Assembly (NCBI GenBank): GCA_016717285.1
Contig: JADKFU010000004.1
Coordinates: forward strand, 1,111,412 to 1,175,411
Source: Chitinophagaceae bacterium
GTDB lineage: Bacteria; Bacteroidota; Bacteroidia; Chitinophagales; UBA10324
Length of the DNA stretch: 64,000 bases
Reading direction: 5' to 3'
This document shows positions 39,489 to 47,438 of the stretch, piece by piece. Below the pieces are notes generated by a model that was given only the letters and a program-made list of their open reading frames with translations, did no database searches and was not told where the DNA came from. Every line of letters begins with the position of its first letter. The first letter of the stretch is position 1. Both the position numbers and the translations under genes were made by a program.

Positions 39489-40598
39489 ATGAGTAAGAAA
39501 AAATTTTCTTTTGGCGGCATCATACTGAATTGGTTCGGTGCCAGGCTTGATCATTTTGTATTGTGGATGTCGGCAACAACGTTCGCATGGGCCATCGCAA
39601 TTTTTATAAGTCTCAAAAAGCGCATGCGCATGTCGCATAACAATGGAATTGCGGGGACAGGCAAGGTACGCATCGTTGACCATCCTCAATTTCCACCACA
39701 TGATTTCTTCCAGGCCGGCAAAGAATTTCCGGCGCGCATCCGTCATGCCATGGTTTCTTTTATGGATGATGCCATGAATGATGTGTTCGGATGCTCGATC
39801 AAATTCTCTGATAATCATTGGGACAGTCCGTTCGACCTCGAATGTAATTCCGGGCAAATCAGTTTGTTCTGGTCAGCAGTGAGTTTTCTAAAATTCGCTT
39901 CGCTTCGTAAAGTGCAATGGGGCGTTCAATACCAGGAGCTGTACCGGAAATATCCGATGTGTTACAAAGGTGCAGTGATTACTTTGAGACGAGATGTTTC
40001 GTCCTACGAAAACATTCACTACTACAGCAAAACACCTTTCTATTTTATCGGCAAAGACGGTATAACACGTTATGCAAAATATAAAGTGACACCGTATAGT
40101 GGTGAGCCGGAGACAGGTCTCTATGGTGATCCGAGTGAATGGGATATAGCTAATGCAAGAATATTACCGCATGAAACAAGAGGAAGAAATTTTCTGAAAG
40201 ATGAATATGCGGAACGTGTAAAGACACAAGGCGCAAAATACCTGATGCAAATTCAACTGCGGACAGCAAGTGATGATGAGCCTGCTGAAGTTTTTAACAA
40301 CATGCTTCCGTGGGATGAGGCAGTGTATCCCTGGCAGGACCTTGCGGTGGTAGCTATTGATGCTACGCTGGATTGGAATGAAAGCCTGCGCACTACTTTT
40401 TCACTCAACAACATGCCAAAGTCGTTAGGCCGTATACCCGCAAAATCCATCTATGATTACAACTCTGTTAACTATATGCGTGCGCATTCTGAAATTGCGA
40501 GAAAGGCGCGGCTATGGTCTTATAAAATCAAAGGATTTCCACCGCCGATACCTGATGATGATGATAGGAATGGTACGGAATGGTCGAAGAAGGTGTGA
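39489..40598 (+). CDS. Catalase-related haem protein (allene oxide synthase-like), membrane-anchored
   Basis: 369 residues. After one membrane helix (about 22-42, FVLWMSATTFAWAIAIFISL) comes a catalase fold: KVRIVDHPQFPPHDFF and ARIRHAMVSF with a distal histidine (H86), SIKFSDNHWDSPFDL, a central FYFIGKDGITRYAKYKVTP, and RLWSY near the C-terminus (R341, Y345), matching the RxxxY proximal haem-ligand motif. It is shorter than true catalases and resembles catalase-related enzymes that rearrange fatty-acid hydroperoxides, such as coral allene oxide synthase, which is fused to a lipoxygenase. The lipoxygenase gene ends 139 bases upstream, which supports this role. True catalase activity cannot be excluded from the sequence. 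Confidence 0.75.
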   Translation: MSKKKFSFGGIILNWFGARLDHFVLWMSATTFAWAIAIFISLKKRMRMSHNNGIAGTGKVRIVDHPQFPPHDFFQAGKEFPARIRHAMVSFMDDAMNDVFGCSIKFSDNHWDSPFDLECNSGQISLFWSAVSFLKFASLRKVQWGVQYQELYRKYPMCYKGAVITLRRDVSSYENIHYYSKTPFYFIGKDGITRYAKYKVTPYSGEPETGLYGDPSEWDIANARILPHETRGRNFLKDEYAERVKTQGAKYLMQIQLRTASDDEPAEVFNNMLPWDEAVYPWQDLAVVAIDATLDWNESLRTTFSLNNMPKSLGRIPAKSIYDYNSVNYMRAHSEIARKARLWSYKIKGFPPPIPDDDDRNGTEWSKKV

Positions 40599-40637
40599 GG
40601 ATAATTGACGGAGTGGCTTTGTTTTAGGGTTGCAATT

Positions 40638-40908
40638 TAAAGAAAGGTAACAGCGACCTTACCACTTAACACAAACTTTGAAAAATATGCAAGAACAACT
40701 TTACTACTTGACGACATAAAACGATTCCAACAAAAGTTGACAGACAATATTCAAAATGCTTGACGAAAGCAACACCGTAAAAATATTGCACGAGCATCTG
40801 AAAATAAGCGGCTAAGTAATTAAATCGCTTGACATAAATTCAAAAGGAATTGACATCAACGCTGACGACAAAAAAGTAGAACATAGATTATGCATAAGAA
40901 TTTTTTGT
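40638..40908 (+). pseudogene. Decayed AT-rich coding fragment
   Basis: Two overlapping frames give protein-like pieces: NFEKYARTTLLLDDIKRFQQ up to a TGA near 40761, then from an ATG at about 40756 MLDESNTVKILHEHLKISG, a stop, and SLDINSKGIDINADDKKVEH. Read together they look like the remains of one protein of about 90 residues broken by a frameshift and a stop. The composition is like the AT-rich cassette at 13.6-20.6 kb, not the flanking genes. Family not recognised. It lies directly before the AbiE-type locus. Confidence 0.35.
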
Positions 40909-40964
40909 TGACTAATGTTGATGGTGCGCTTCTGACGCTTTTGCGCCTTAAGTAGTATTTTGCT

Positions 40965-40991
40965 GTCCGAAATATTTGCTATATTTCGGAC
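40965..40991. promoter_or_regulatory. Perfect palindromic operator overlapping the AbiEi-like gene promoter
   Basis: GTCCGAAATAT and ATATTTCGGAC are perfect 11-base inverted arms separated by TTGCT, 12 bases before the ATG at 41004. TATATTTC (40980-40987) resembles the Bacteroidota -7 box TAnnTTTG and lies inside the palindrome; TTTG at 40959-40962 could be the -33 box, 17 bases away. AbiEi-type antitoxins are known to repress their own promoters by binding inverted repeats, so this is the expected autoregulatory site. Confidence 0.75.
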
Positions 40992-41003
40992 GAATTTAAA
41001 ACG

Positions 41004-41606
41004 ATGGAGCGCACAATTATTGAAAACAGCGTAGCGAAAAAATTAGAAGGCACTGCCAAAGGATGGATTCTTTTTGCCGATGATTTTTTGGACATCGGCA
41101 GCAGAGAGAGCATCAACAAAGCGCTTTTCAGGTTGAAAGAAAAAGGTGTACTAATTCGTCTTGCATTCGGAATTTATTTATATCCAAAAACAGATAAGGA
41201 ATTGGGCATACTGTATCCGGCCACAGAAGATGTTGCAGCAGCAATTGCAAAAAGGGACCACGCGAGAATAATTCCTACAGGAATACAGGCGCTGAATAAG
41301 CTTGGTTTATCAACGCAGGTTCCATTGAAGGCAGTGTTCCTCACAGATGGCGCATCACGCAGTATCAGGGTTGGAAAACGCACTATCACTTTCAAAAGAA
41401 CCGGACCGAAAAATTTGCTGGTAAAAGGAGAATTAAGCGGATTGGTGATTCAGGCATTGAAAACAATCGGTAAAAAAAATATTGACAAAAGCACGGTTGA
41501 AAAAATAAAAGCAATTCTGAAAAGGGAAAAAAAGGTAACCCTGATAAATGATGCGAAACTTGCACCTGCATGGATTCACAAAATTTTAATGAGCGCAATC
41601 AAATGA
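41004..41606 (+). CDS. AbiEi/DUF6088-like transcriptional regulator (type IV antitoxin-type)
   Basis: 200 residues. The N-terminal winged-helix region (about 1-60) shows GWILFADDFLDIGS, INKALFRLKEKGVLIRLAFG and IYLYPKTDKELG. The second domain (about 70-200) has RIIPTGIQALNKLGLSTQVP and TIKFKR-like strands as in the AbiEi C-terminal domain (TITFKRTGPKN here). These proteins repress their own operon and neutralise an AbiEii-type nucleotidyltransferase toxin. The gene is intact and preceded by a perfect palindrome. Its TGA overlaps the next ATG (ATGA), the normal arrangement of the operon, but the toxin gene is truncated. It may now act only as a repressor or as an orphan antitoxin. Confidence 0.8.
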   Translation: MERTIIENSVAKKLEGTAKGWILFADDFLDIGSRESINKALFRLKEKGVLIRLAFGIYLYPKTDKELGILYPATEDVAAAIAKRDHARIIPTGIQALNKLGLSTQVPLKAVFLTDGASRSIRVGKRTITFKRTGPKNLLVKGELSGLVIQALKTIGKKNIDKSTVEKIKAILKREKKVTLINDAKLAPAWIHKILMSAIK

Positions 41607-41833
41607 AACCGGAGTGGCTGAAATTAACAGGAGAACGGAGAATTGAAATTCTCAAACAGGTCAGTGAACGGAGCGGCTTACCTCCCATAGCTTATGAAGC
41701 AATGACTGCAAACATGATTTACGGTGAAGCGAAAAAGTTTGATGCGCTGTTAAAACGGATAAAGAAATTGCAAGACAGCGTGAGAAATATTAAATGGAAG
41801 CAGACATTCCAAAATTCAGAAAGACAACATTGA
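41603..41833 (+). pseudogene. Internally deleted AbiEii-like nucleotidyltransferase toxin remnant
   Basis: 76 residues from an ATG overlapping the antitoxin stop. The first ~28 residues (WLKLTGERRIEILKQVSERS) match the start of AbiEii/AbiGii toxins. The rest (MIYGEAKKFDALLKRIKKLQ) resembles their extreme C-terminus. The whole catalytic middle of a protein normally about 250-300 residues long, including the GGT and DxD nucleotidyltransferase motifs, is absent. The frame is continuous across the junction, so the deletion was in frame and the short protein may still be made. It cannot be an active nucleotidyltransferase. Confidence 0.7.
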
Positions 41834-41993
41834 TTTTACGCCTCATTCCCGATTTTTAAATTTTCCGAAGCAGGACTTTTAGAAACTCATTTATTTCATT
41901 CAGATTAACTATTATCTTTATTCCATTAGATTACCCGTCGGGCTTAAAGCGTCAGCACAACAAAAAACGAGTCCAAAAACTAAATTCAACACC

Positions 41994-42689
41994 ATGGTAA
42001 AAATGACCCTGCTTCCACTCAACAAAGGCGAGTACTACGAAGAAGTAGTGAAGAAGAAAACAATTTACCTCCACCATACTGCAGGTGGCAATCGCCCTGA
42101 CTGGACCGTTGCCGGATGGAATGCTGATAAGAGTAAAAAAGGAGAACAACTGCGCGTTGCAACCGCATTTGTGATTGGCGGAATCTCTACCACTGATAAG
42201 GATGGCAAATGGGATGGTGTAATTTGTAAATGTTTTCCGGAGGAAAAATGGGCGCATCACTTAGGCACCACAGCAGCGAACAATGCACAACTAAATAAAG
42301 AATCTATTGGTATTGAAATCTGCAATTACGGCCCGATCACAAAATCAGCGAATGGAATGTTACTTAATTACGTGAACAAACCTGTTCCGAAAGAAATGGT
42401 GGTTGAATTGGCTAAACCTTTCCAGGGATATAAATTGTATCATAAATATTCCGATAAACAATTGGCTGCAATAAAAGAATTGCTGCTCGATCTGGCTGCC
42501 CGGTTCAACATTGATTTAAAAAGCGGGCTGCAGCCTTTACTGAATCAGAATAAAGGCAATGATGCCTTCCTCTTAAACAAAGATGCACTGGCGGGAAAGC
42601 CCGGACTCTGGACACATACCAATGTTCGCACGGACAAATTCGATTGCTCTCCACAAGACAATCTGATTGCAATGATAAAATCGCTTTAA
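41994..42689 (+). CDS. N-acetylmuramoyl-L-alanine amidase (Amidase_2 domain)
   Basis: 231 residues. Amidase_2 enzymes cut the amide bond between MurNAc and L-Ala in peptidoglycan using one zinc ion. Visible ligands are the second His of TIYLHHTAGG near the N-terminus and the His of GLWTHTNVRTDKFDCSP near the C-terminus, with the cysteine of FDCSP at the place of the third ligand. ESIGIEICNYGP is the central strand with the conserved glutamate. There is no signal peptide, so it may act on imported muropeptides, or be released by lysis. A second in-frame ATG occurs four codons downstream. Confidence 0.8.
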   Translation: MVKMTLLPLNKGEYYEEVVKKKTIYLHHTAGGNRPDWTVAGWNADKSKKGEQLRVATAFVIGGISTTDKDGKWDGVICKCFPEEKWAHHLGTTAANNAQLNKESIGIEICNYGPITKSANGMLLNYVNKPVPKEMVVELAKPFQGYKLYHKYSDKQLAAIKELLLDLAARFNIDLKSGLQPLLNQNKGNDAFLLNKDALAGKPGLWTHTNVRTDKFDCSPQDNLIAMIKSL

Positions 42690-42940
42690 GAATTTATTAT
42701 TGGTATGGGTGGCTTGAAGTTATTATTCAGAGGTCAATGACTGATTTGTTATTGAGTGGAATATTTAAAATCAAAAATCCGGTTCAATAGCTAAAAATAA
42801 TTTTCTGCCTTCGTAAAACTTGTTTTGGTAATTTTGGAATCTTAAAGGGAAACACTTCCGTTTGAATTCGAAAATTTAATAACCGATAGAAGCAACGCCC
42901 TTAAGTAATTCTATTTTTCATCAATCAAAATCAAAGCAAA

Positions 42941-43573
42941 ATGAAAGCAAATGCTCTTTTTCTATTCGCATTCCTTCTGAGCGTAAATGTATTTGGTCAA
43001 AGTCAGGCTGAAACATTTATCAAAGAAGCACAGGATTTCCTGACAAAGAAGGAATACAAACAGGCACAACTAAGTCTGCAGGATGCCATTAACGATCTCA
43101 ACATGTTGATCGCTAAAGACATTGCAAAGTCGCTGCCTGAAGAAATCAATGGCCTGAAGAAAGACGGAGAGGCGGAAATCAATACCGGTGCCATGGGAAT
43201 GATTGGCGGAGGACTCACCATCAACCAGAAATACAAGAATCCTGCAAATAAAGACAACGATGCGGAGATACAGATGCTGGCAAATTCTCCTTTGCTCACG
43301 AGCATGAACATGTATCTGAGTAATCCGAGCATGATGGGCCCTGACTATAAAAGCGTGAGAGTAGGAACACAACGGGCCATTCTGAAATCAGAAATGGAAG
43401 AAGCTTATGATGATAAAGGAACCAGCAAACAAATACGGTCAAGTGAAATTCAGATTCCGTTAAGTCAGACATTAATCACTATTAAAGCAAATGGATTTGC
43501 TACAGAGCAGGATGAACTGGCTTTTGCCAATAAGTTGGATCTTGCAAAACTGAAGACTGCACTTGGAGAATAA
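42941..43573 (+). CDS. Small secreted protein, unknown function
   Basis: 210 residues with a clear signal peptide (ALFLFAFLLSVNVFGQ). The first part of the mature protein (about 22-55) is a helix pair like a single TPR unit (FIKEAQDFLTKKEYKQAQLS). A glycine-rich segment GAMGMIGGGLT and a beta-rich C-terminus with SEIQIPLSQTLITIKANG follow. I do not recognise the family. It ends in a strong terminator and probably forms a single-gene unit. The 250-base spacer before it holds no other gene. Confidence 0.6.
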   Translation: MKANALFLFAFLLSVNVFGQSQAETFIKEAQDFLTKKEYKQAQLSLQDAINDLNMLIAKDIAKSLPEEINGLKKDGEAEINTGAMGMIGGGLTINQKYKNPANKDNDAEIQMLANSPLLTSMNMYLSNPSMMGPDYKSVRVGTQRAILKSEMEEAYDDKGTSKQIRSSEIQIPLSQTLITIKANGFATEQDELAFANKLDLAKLKTALGE

Positions 43574-43585
43574 GTTGCAGAGAAT

Positions 43586-43613
43586 AAAAGGTCACGTTCA
43601 TGCGTGACCTTTT
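43586..43613 (+). terminator. Intrinsic terminator after the small secreted protein gene
   Basis: AAAAGGTCACG and CGTGACCTTTT form a perfect 11-base stem with a six-base loop (TTCATG), 13 bases after the stop. The A- and T-runs at the stem ends would let it work in both directions. Confidence 0.85.
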
Positions 43614-43654
43614 CTATATTAACCCATAATTTTTGCAGGCATAACAGCATGCGG

Positions 43655-43726
43655 TTGATGATCAATATACTCACCGTTAAGTTTGTACTTCCCGTATAAA
43701 GTTATTTGCATGATATTTCTCATGCA
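43655..43726. promoter_or_regulatory. Two palindromes upstream of the ech hydrogenase operon
   Basis: TTGATGATCAA (43655-43665) is a perfect palindrome, and TGCATGA-TATTTC-TCATGCA (43707-43726) has perfect 7-base arms. They lie 153 and 82 bases before the first ech gene. The half-site TTGAT resembles FNR/CRP-family sites, although the spacing is not the standard TTGATnnnnATCAA. They are candidate operators for oxygen or redox control of the operon. Confidence 0.4.
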
Positions 43727-43807
43727 GCTATCTGATGAGTGTCATAATCAATACTATACGCTGCATTTAATATTGCCAGTCCCTGTTATCTCAAGGACTC
43801 GTGGTTT

Positions 43808-45673
43808 ATGCAACTCAGTCTCAATAGCTTATTTATCGTTCCTGTAATTGTCAGCGGATTGCTTTTGATTTTGCCTTCAGGAATTGCACGGATATTAATT
43901 ACGATCACTTCATTGCTACTGGCTGCTTTATCGCTTTACCTGTTTTGCAATATTCAGGATACTTATTTTTTCAGTGTCGCACCGTACCTGAATGAAGTGG
44001 TAACCGCATTCGACATTTTGTTGCTGTTGTTTTTTGGCTGGTTAGCGCTTCAAAGAAAAAACTGGCTTGTTGGCCTTCTCACCATTGCGCAATTAGGGAC
44101 AGTATTGTATCTGATAATGGTGCTGCCGGTCCAGGATACCGAACAATTTATGGTCGACAAACTCAGTGCATTCATGTTTCTGCTGATCAATATTATCAGC
44201 GGTGTGATTGCAATTTATTCACTTCGCTATATTGAAGAGGAGGATTGCAGTCCATTCCGCAGAAAATATTTTCTCTCCATCCTGTTCTGGTTCATCGCTG
44301 TAATGAACTTGCTTGTTTCTACCGACAACCTTGAATATTTCTTTCTCTTTTTTGAGTTGACCACGCTTGCTTCTTTTCTCTTTATCAGTTTCAGAAAGGA
44401 TGAAGTAGCTATCGCGAATGCATTTACAGCGCTATGGATGAATCAGCTTGGAGGGCTGGCCATTTTAGTTGCGATCTGTTTCATTACTGCTAACGGATAT
44501 GGCGCTATCACTTTCACCAACCTGCTTGCCCATGCATCTGCTGCAGGTATTTTGTTGCCGCTTGCTTTGTTATGCATAGCAGCATTGGTGAAAGGAGCGC
44601 AAATGCCCTTCAGCAAATGGTTGCTCGGAGCAATGGTTGCACCAACGCCTGTAAGTGCTTTGCTGCATTCTTCAACCATGGTAAAAATTGCGCCCTTTAT
44701 GATATTGCGCCTTTCTCCTGCATTAAAGGATACACCGGTTGCAATGGTTGTGATCGCGCTTACCGGTTTTGTGTTTGTTGCAGCAGGCATCGAAGCATTA
44801 GCGCAGGATAATTTCAAAAGAATTCTCGCACATTCTACCATCGCGTTGCTCGCACTGATGATAATGATGAGCGCTATCGGATCGCCGCTCACCATGGTGG
44901 CAGCATTAACACTGATTATGTTTCATGGTATTTCCAAAAGCATGTTGTTTCTCAATGCCGGCATTCTGGAAAGAGTTTTTCATTTTAAACTGGCTTCTGA
45001 TATGGATAGACTTGGTGAAACGGGACCGTTCACCTCTTTGGTACTGACGATTGGTTTCATGTCATTGCTGATTCCGCCATTTGGTGTATTTATGGGTAAG
45101 TGGCTGAGCATTGAAACACTCGGTGCATTTGCCAGCAGCACGAAACTTTTTGGTGCCTGCATTATCGTAGCGGTTGCCTGCGGCGGTGCCATTCTATCCC
45201 TATTATATTTTAAAGTGTTGGGTTTGTTGATTGCCCGTTCCGGCGTCAGGGATAAAATCAGGTTCGAAAAAACCGGTGTGGTGTATTCGGGCACAATCTG
45301 GTTTCTGATGGGATTAACGATAGCAAGTACTCTAAGTCTGCCATTGTTGTTGATTAATTGTTTCGTACCGGTTACAAATGAAATTCTCGGAACTTCTCTG
45401 GCCGTTGTAATCACAGGATGGAATTTGCAGATCGGCGCCATCACCTTACCACTTCTGCCATTACTGATCGCATTTTTCCTGCTGCCCGGAACCATCGTTG
45501 CAGCTATGTTTATACGTTTCAACAATGTTGACAGGGTGAAAGAGTATACGTGCGGTGAAAAAATAGACTACTCATTTTCTTCCTTCTATTTTTCAACTGA
45601 TCAAGTGACAAGGTACTTTTCAGCAGTTGGTGTTTTGTTTTTTGTTGCATTAATAATTGTTGCAGTTTTTTAA
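43808..45673 (+). CDS. echA: Ech-type hydrogenase subunit A (NuoL/MrpA-like ion-translocating subunit)
   Basis: 621 residues with about 14-16 hydrophobic helices. The antiporter core is recognisable by LVKGAQMPFSKWL and APTPVSALLHSSTMVK, which hold the conserved lysine and the TM7/TM8 region of NuoL/M, MrpA and EchA proteins. It is the predicted proton- or sodium-translocating subunit of the membrane arm. It is the only NuoL/M-like subunit in the cluster, as expected for a six-subunit Ech complex and unlike the larger Hyf or Mbh enzymes. First gene of the operon; 41 bases separate it from subunit B. Confidence 0.82.
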   Translation: MQLSLNSLFIVPVIVSGLLLILPSGIARILITITSLLLAALSLYLFCNIQDTYFFSVAPYLNEVVTAFDILLLLFFGWLALQRKNWLVGLLTIAQLGTVLYLIMVLPVQDTEQFMVDKLSAFMFLLINIISGVIAIYSLRYIEEEDCSPFRRKYFLSILFWFIAVMNLLVSTDNLEYFFLFFELTTLASFLFISFRKDEVAIANAFTALWMNQLGGLAILVAICFITANGYGAITFTNLLAHASAAGILLPLALLCIAALVKGAQMPFSKWLLGAMVAPTPVSALLHSSTMVKIAPFMILRLSPALKDTPVAMVVIALTGFVFVAAGIEALAQDNFKRILAHSTIALLALMIMMSAIGSPLTMVAALTLIMFHGISKSMLFLNAGILERVFHFKLASDMDRLGETGPFTSLVLTIGFMSLLIPPFGVFMGKWLSIETLGAFASSTKLFGACIIVAVACGGAILSLLYFKVLGLLIARSGVRDKIRFEKTGVVYSGTIWFLMGLTIASTLSLPLLLINCFVPVTNEILGTSLAVVITGWNLQIGAITLPLLPLLIAFFLLPGTIVAAMFIRFNNVDRVKEYTCGEKIDYSFSSFYFSTDQVTRYFSAVGVLFFVALIIVAVF

Positions 45674-45714
45674 AAAGAAGATGATGAATTAATTAGAACG
45701 ACAAAAATTGAATC

Positions 45715-46557
45715 GTGATGAATGATTTATGGATGCGGATTTTATTGATAGTTTTTGCTCCCGTGATTGGCGGACTGATCGTGGGATTTGAAAGAATTAT
45801 CAGGGCCCGTATGCAACGGAGAATTGGTCCACCCTTGTTTCAACCCTTCTATGATTTTCTTAAACTGGCTGATAAAAGAAAAATGATGGTGCATTCATCA
45901 CATGCGTTTCTTGGCCTCATGCATTTTATTTCATTGTGGTTTGCATTGGCAGTGCTCTTGCTCGGTGGTGATTTGATTTTGGTCATCTTTCTCCATCTTT
46001 TATCCACTTCGCTGTTGATACTGGCAGGTTTCAGCACAAGATCGGTATTCAGCCATCTGGGAGCCAATAGAACTGCCATCAGTGTGCTGGCGTATGAACC
46101 TGTTTTGATAGTTATTGCAGTTTCCATTTTTATGCTCACGGGAAGCTTTACTGCTGCATCTGTATTCAGTTACCCGGCGCCATTGCTCTTTAAAATGCCC
46201 TTGGCTTTTATTGCGCTGTTGTTAATTCTACCCATCAAAATGAAAAAATCTCCCTTTGATGTAGCTGATGCGCACCAGGAAATTACCGGCGGCGTGGAAC
46301 TTGAGTTTTCCGGCATTTTCTATGAAGCGGTGTTTACGGCAAAATGGCTTGATTATATTTTTTGTTACACGCTCGTTTACCTTTTTGCGGGAAGTAATGT
46401 GACACTTGGAATTGCATTGATCGGCTTCGTTTTCTTTTTCACCAACGCGCTGGACAATTCAACAGCAAGAGTGAATTACAAACAAATGCTGCGTTTTTCA
46501 CTCGCTGTTTCTTTCTCTCTTGCATTCGTCAATTTAATCATTAACATCTTGCTATGA
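45715..46557 (+). CDS. echB: Ech-type hydrogenase subunit B (NuoH/HyfC-like)
   Basis: 280 residues, about eight helices. The NuoH-like loop RIIRARMQRRIGPPLFQPFYD near the N-terminus and KKSPFDVADAHQEITGGVEL in the centre are the two conserved cytoplasmic segments that contact the catalytic arm. The glutamates in EITGGVELEFSG belong to the proposed proton path. This subunit anchors the hydrogenase module to the membrane. Overlaps subunit C by ATGA. Confidence 0.88.
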   Translation: MMNDLWMRILLIVFAPVIGGLIVGFERIIRARMQRRIGPPLFQPFYDFLKLADKRKMMVHSSHAFLGLMHFISLWFALAVLLLGGDLILVIFLHLLSTSLLILAGFSTRSVFSHLGANRTAISVLAYEPVLIVIAVSIFMLTGSFTAASVFSYPAPLLFKMPLAFIALLLILPIKMKKSPFDVADAHQEITGGVELEFSGIFYEAVFTAKWLDYIFCYTLVYLFAGSNVTLGIALIGFVFFFTNALDNSTARVNYKQMLRFSLAVSFSLAFVNLIINILL

Positions 46558-47075
46558 AGTTGTCTGCTTTCAGAAAAAAATCACCGTGGATTCTGCATTA
46601 CAATGCGGGCGGATGCAATGGCTGCGACATAGAAATACTTGCCTGCCTTGCACCCAAGTATGATATTGAACGGTTTGGAATGATCAATACAGGCAATCCC
46701 AAACAGTCCGACATCCTGCTCGTTACCGGTCCTGTTACCAAACGCTCCCGTGAACGGCTCGTGGAAATCTATTCGCAAATGCCGGAGCCTAAAGTGGTTG
46801 TTTGTTGTGGTGTTTGTGCTTGCAGCGGTGGCGTATTCAGAGACATGTACAACTGTGAAGGTGGTGTTGATCAGTTTATTCCTGTTGATGTGTATGTATG
46901 TGGATGTGGTGCAAGACCCGAACAGATTATTGATGGTGTTGTGGAGGCATTGAGCATTCTGGAGAAAAAAACTAAAGCGATGGAAGAAACTGTGCAATTG
47001 AAAAATCAACCCGTGAATGAAGGAACCCAATTGAACAGGAGAAACACGGCAGCTGCTATCATTCAACCTCAATGA
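46554..47075 (+). CDS. echC: Ech-type hydrogenase small subunit (NuoB-like, proximal 4Fe-4S cluster)
   Basis: 173 residues. The electron-transfer subunit next to the NiFe site. The cluster cysteines are present: GGCNGCDIE (C21, C24), GVCACSGG in the middle, and VYVCGCGARPEQI, which replaces the usual VYVPGCPPRPE with extra cysteines. A Ser/Gln-rich C-terminal tail of about 35 residues follows the conserved core. The cysteine-rich CGCGA variant is unusual and may affect the cluster environment. Confidence 0.87.
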   Translation: MKLSAFRKKSPWILHYNAGGCNGCDIEILACLAPKYDIERFGMINTGNPKQSDILLVTGPVTKRSRERLVEIYSQMPEPKVVVCCGVCACSGGVFRDMYNCEGGVDQFIPVDVYVCGCGARPEQIIDGVVEALSILEKKTKAMEETVQLKNQPVNEGTQLNRRNTAAAIIQPQ

Positions 47076-47078
47076 GTC

Positions 47079-47438
47079 ATGAAAAAAATTGAAACATCGC
47101 TGGAAAATTTAAAAAATGATATCCGCCAATTTTACAACCCGGAATTAAATCATTTTATAGTGATGAATGCCGTTGACCTCGGCGAAAAAATGGAAGTGCA
47201 GTGGTTTTTCTGCGATTACGCTTTTCCCTGTGAGGTTACCACTTTTTATGCATTGATATCACCTGATGCTGAGATACCGGACCTTCGTGAAATTGTAGCA
47301 TCTGCATGGGTTGCTGAATCAGAATTGGTGGATTTGATGAATATAAAGATTGAGCATACCACCAAAGGCTTTGTCCTGGAATCAGATAGTGAAAGCGGAC
47401 CATTAAGAAAAAAAAATAATTATGGGAAAGCAATATGA
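47079..47438 (+). CDS. echD: Ech-type hydrogenase subunit D (NuoC-like)
   Basis: 119 residues, the small NuoC/30-kDa-like subunit. Support: strand pattern MEVQWFFCDYAFPCEVTTFYALI, the conserved acidic PDAEIPDLREIVASAWVAESEL, and its position between the NuoB- and NuoD-like subunits. It has no cofactor site and probably stabilises the large subunit. Its 3' end overlaps the large-subunit gene by 17 bases. Confidence 0.8.
   Translation: MKKIETSLENLKNDIRQFYNPELNHFIVMNAVDLGEKMEVQWFFCDYAFPCEVTTFYALISPDAEIPDLREIVASAWVAESELVDLMNIKIEHTTKGFVLESDSESGPLRKKNNYGKAI

Noticed and set aside
43655..43665. Canonical FNR box
   Set aside because: TTGAT and ATCAA are separated by one base, not four, so it is reported only as a palindrome.
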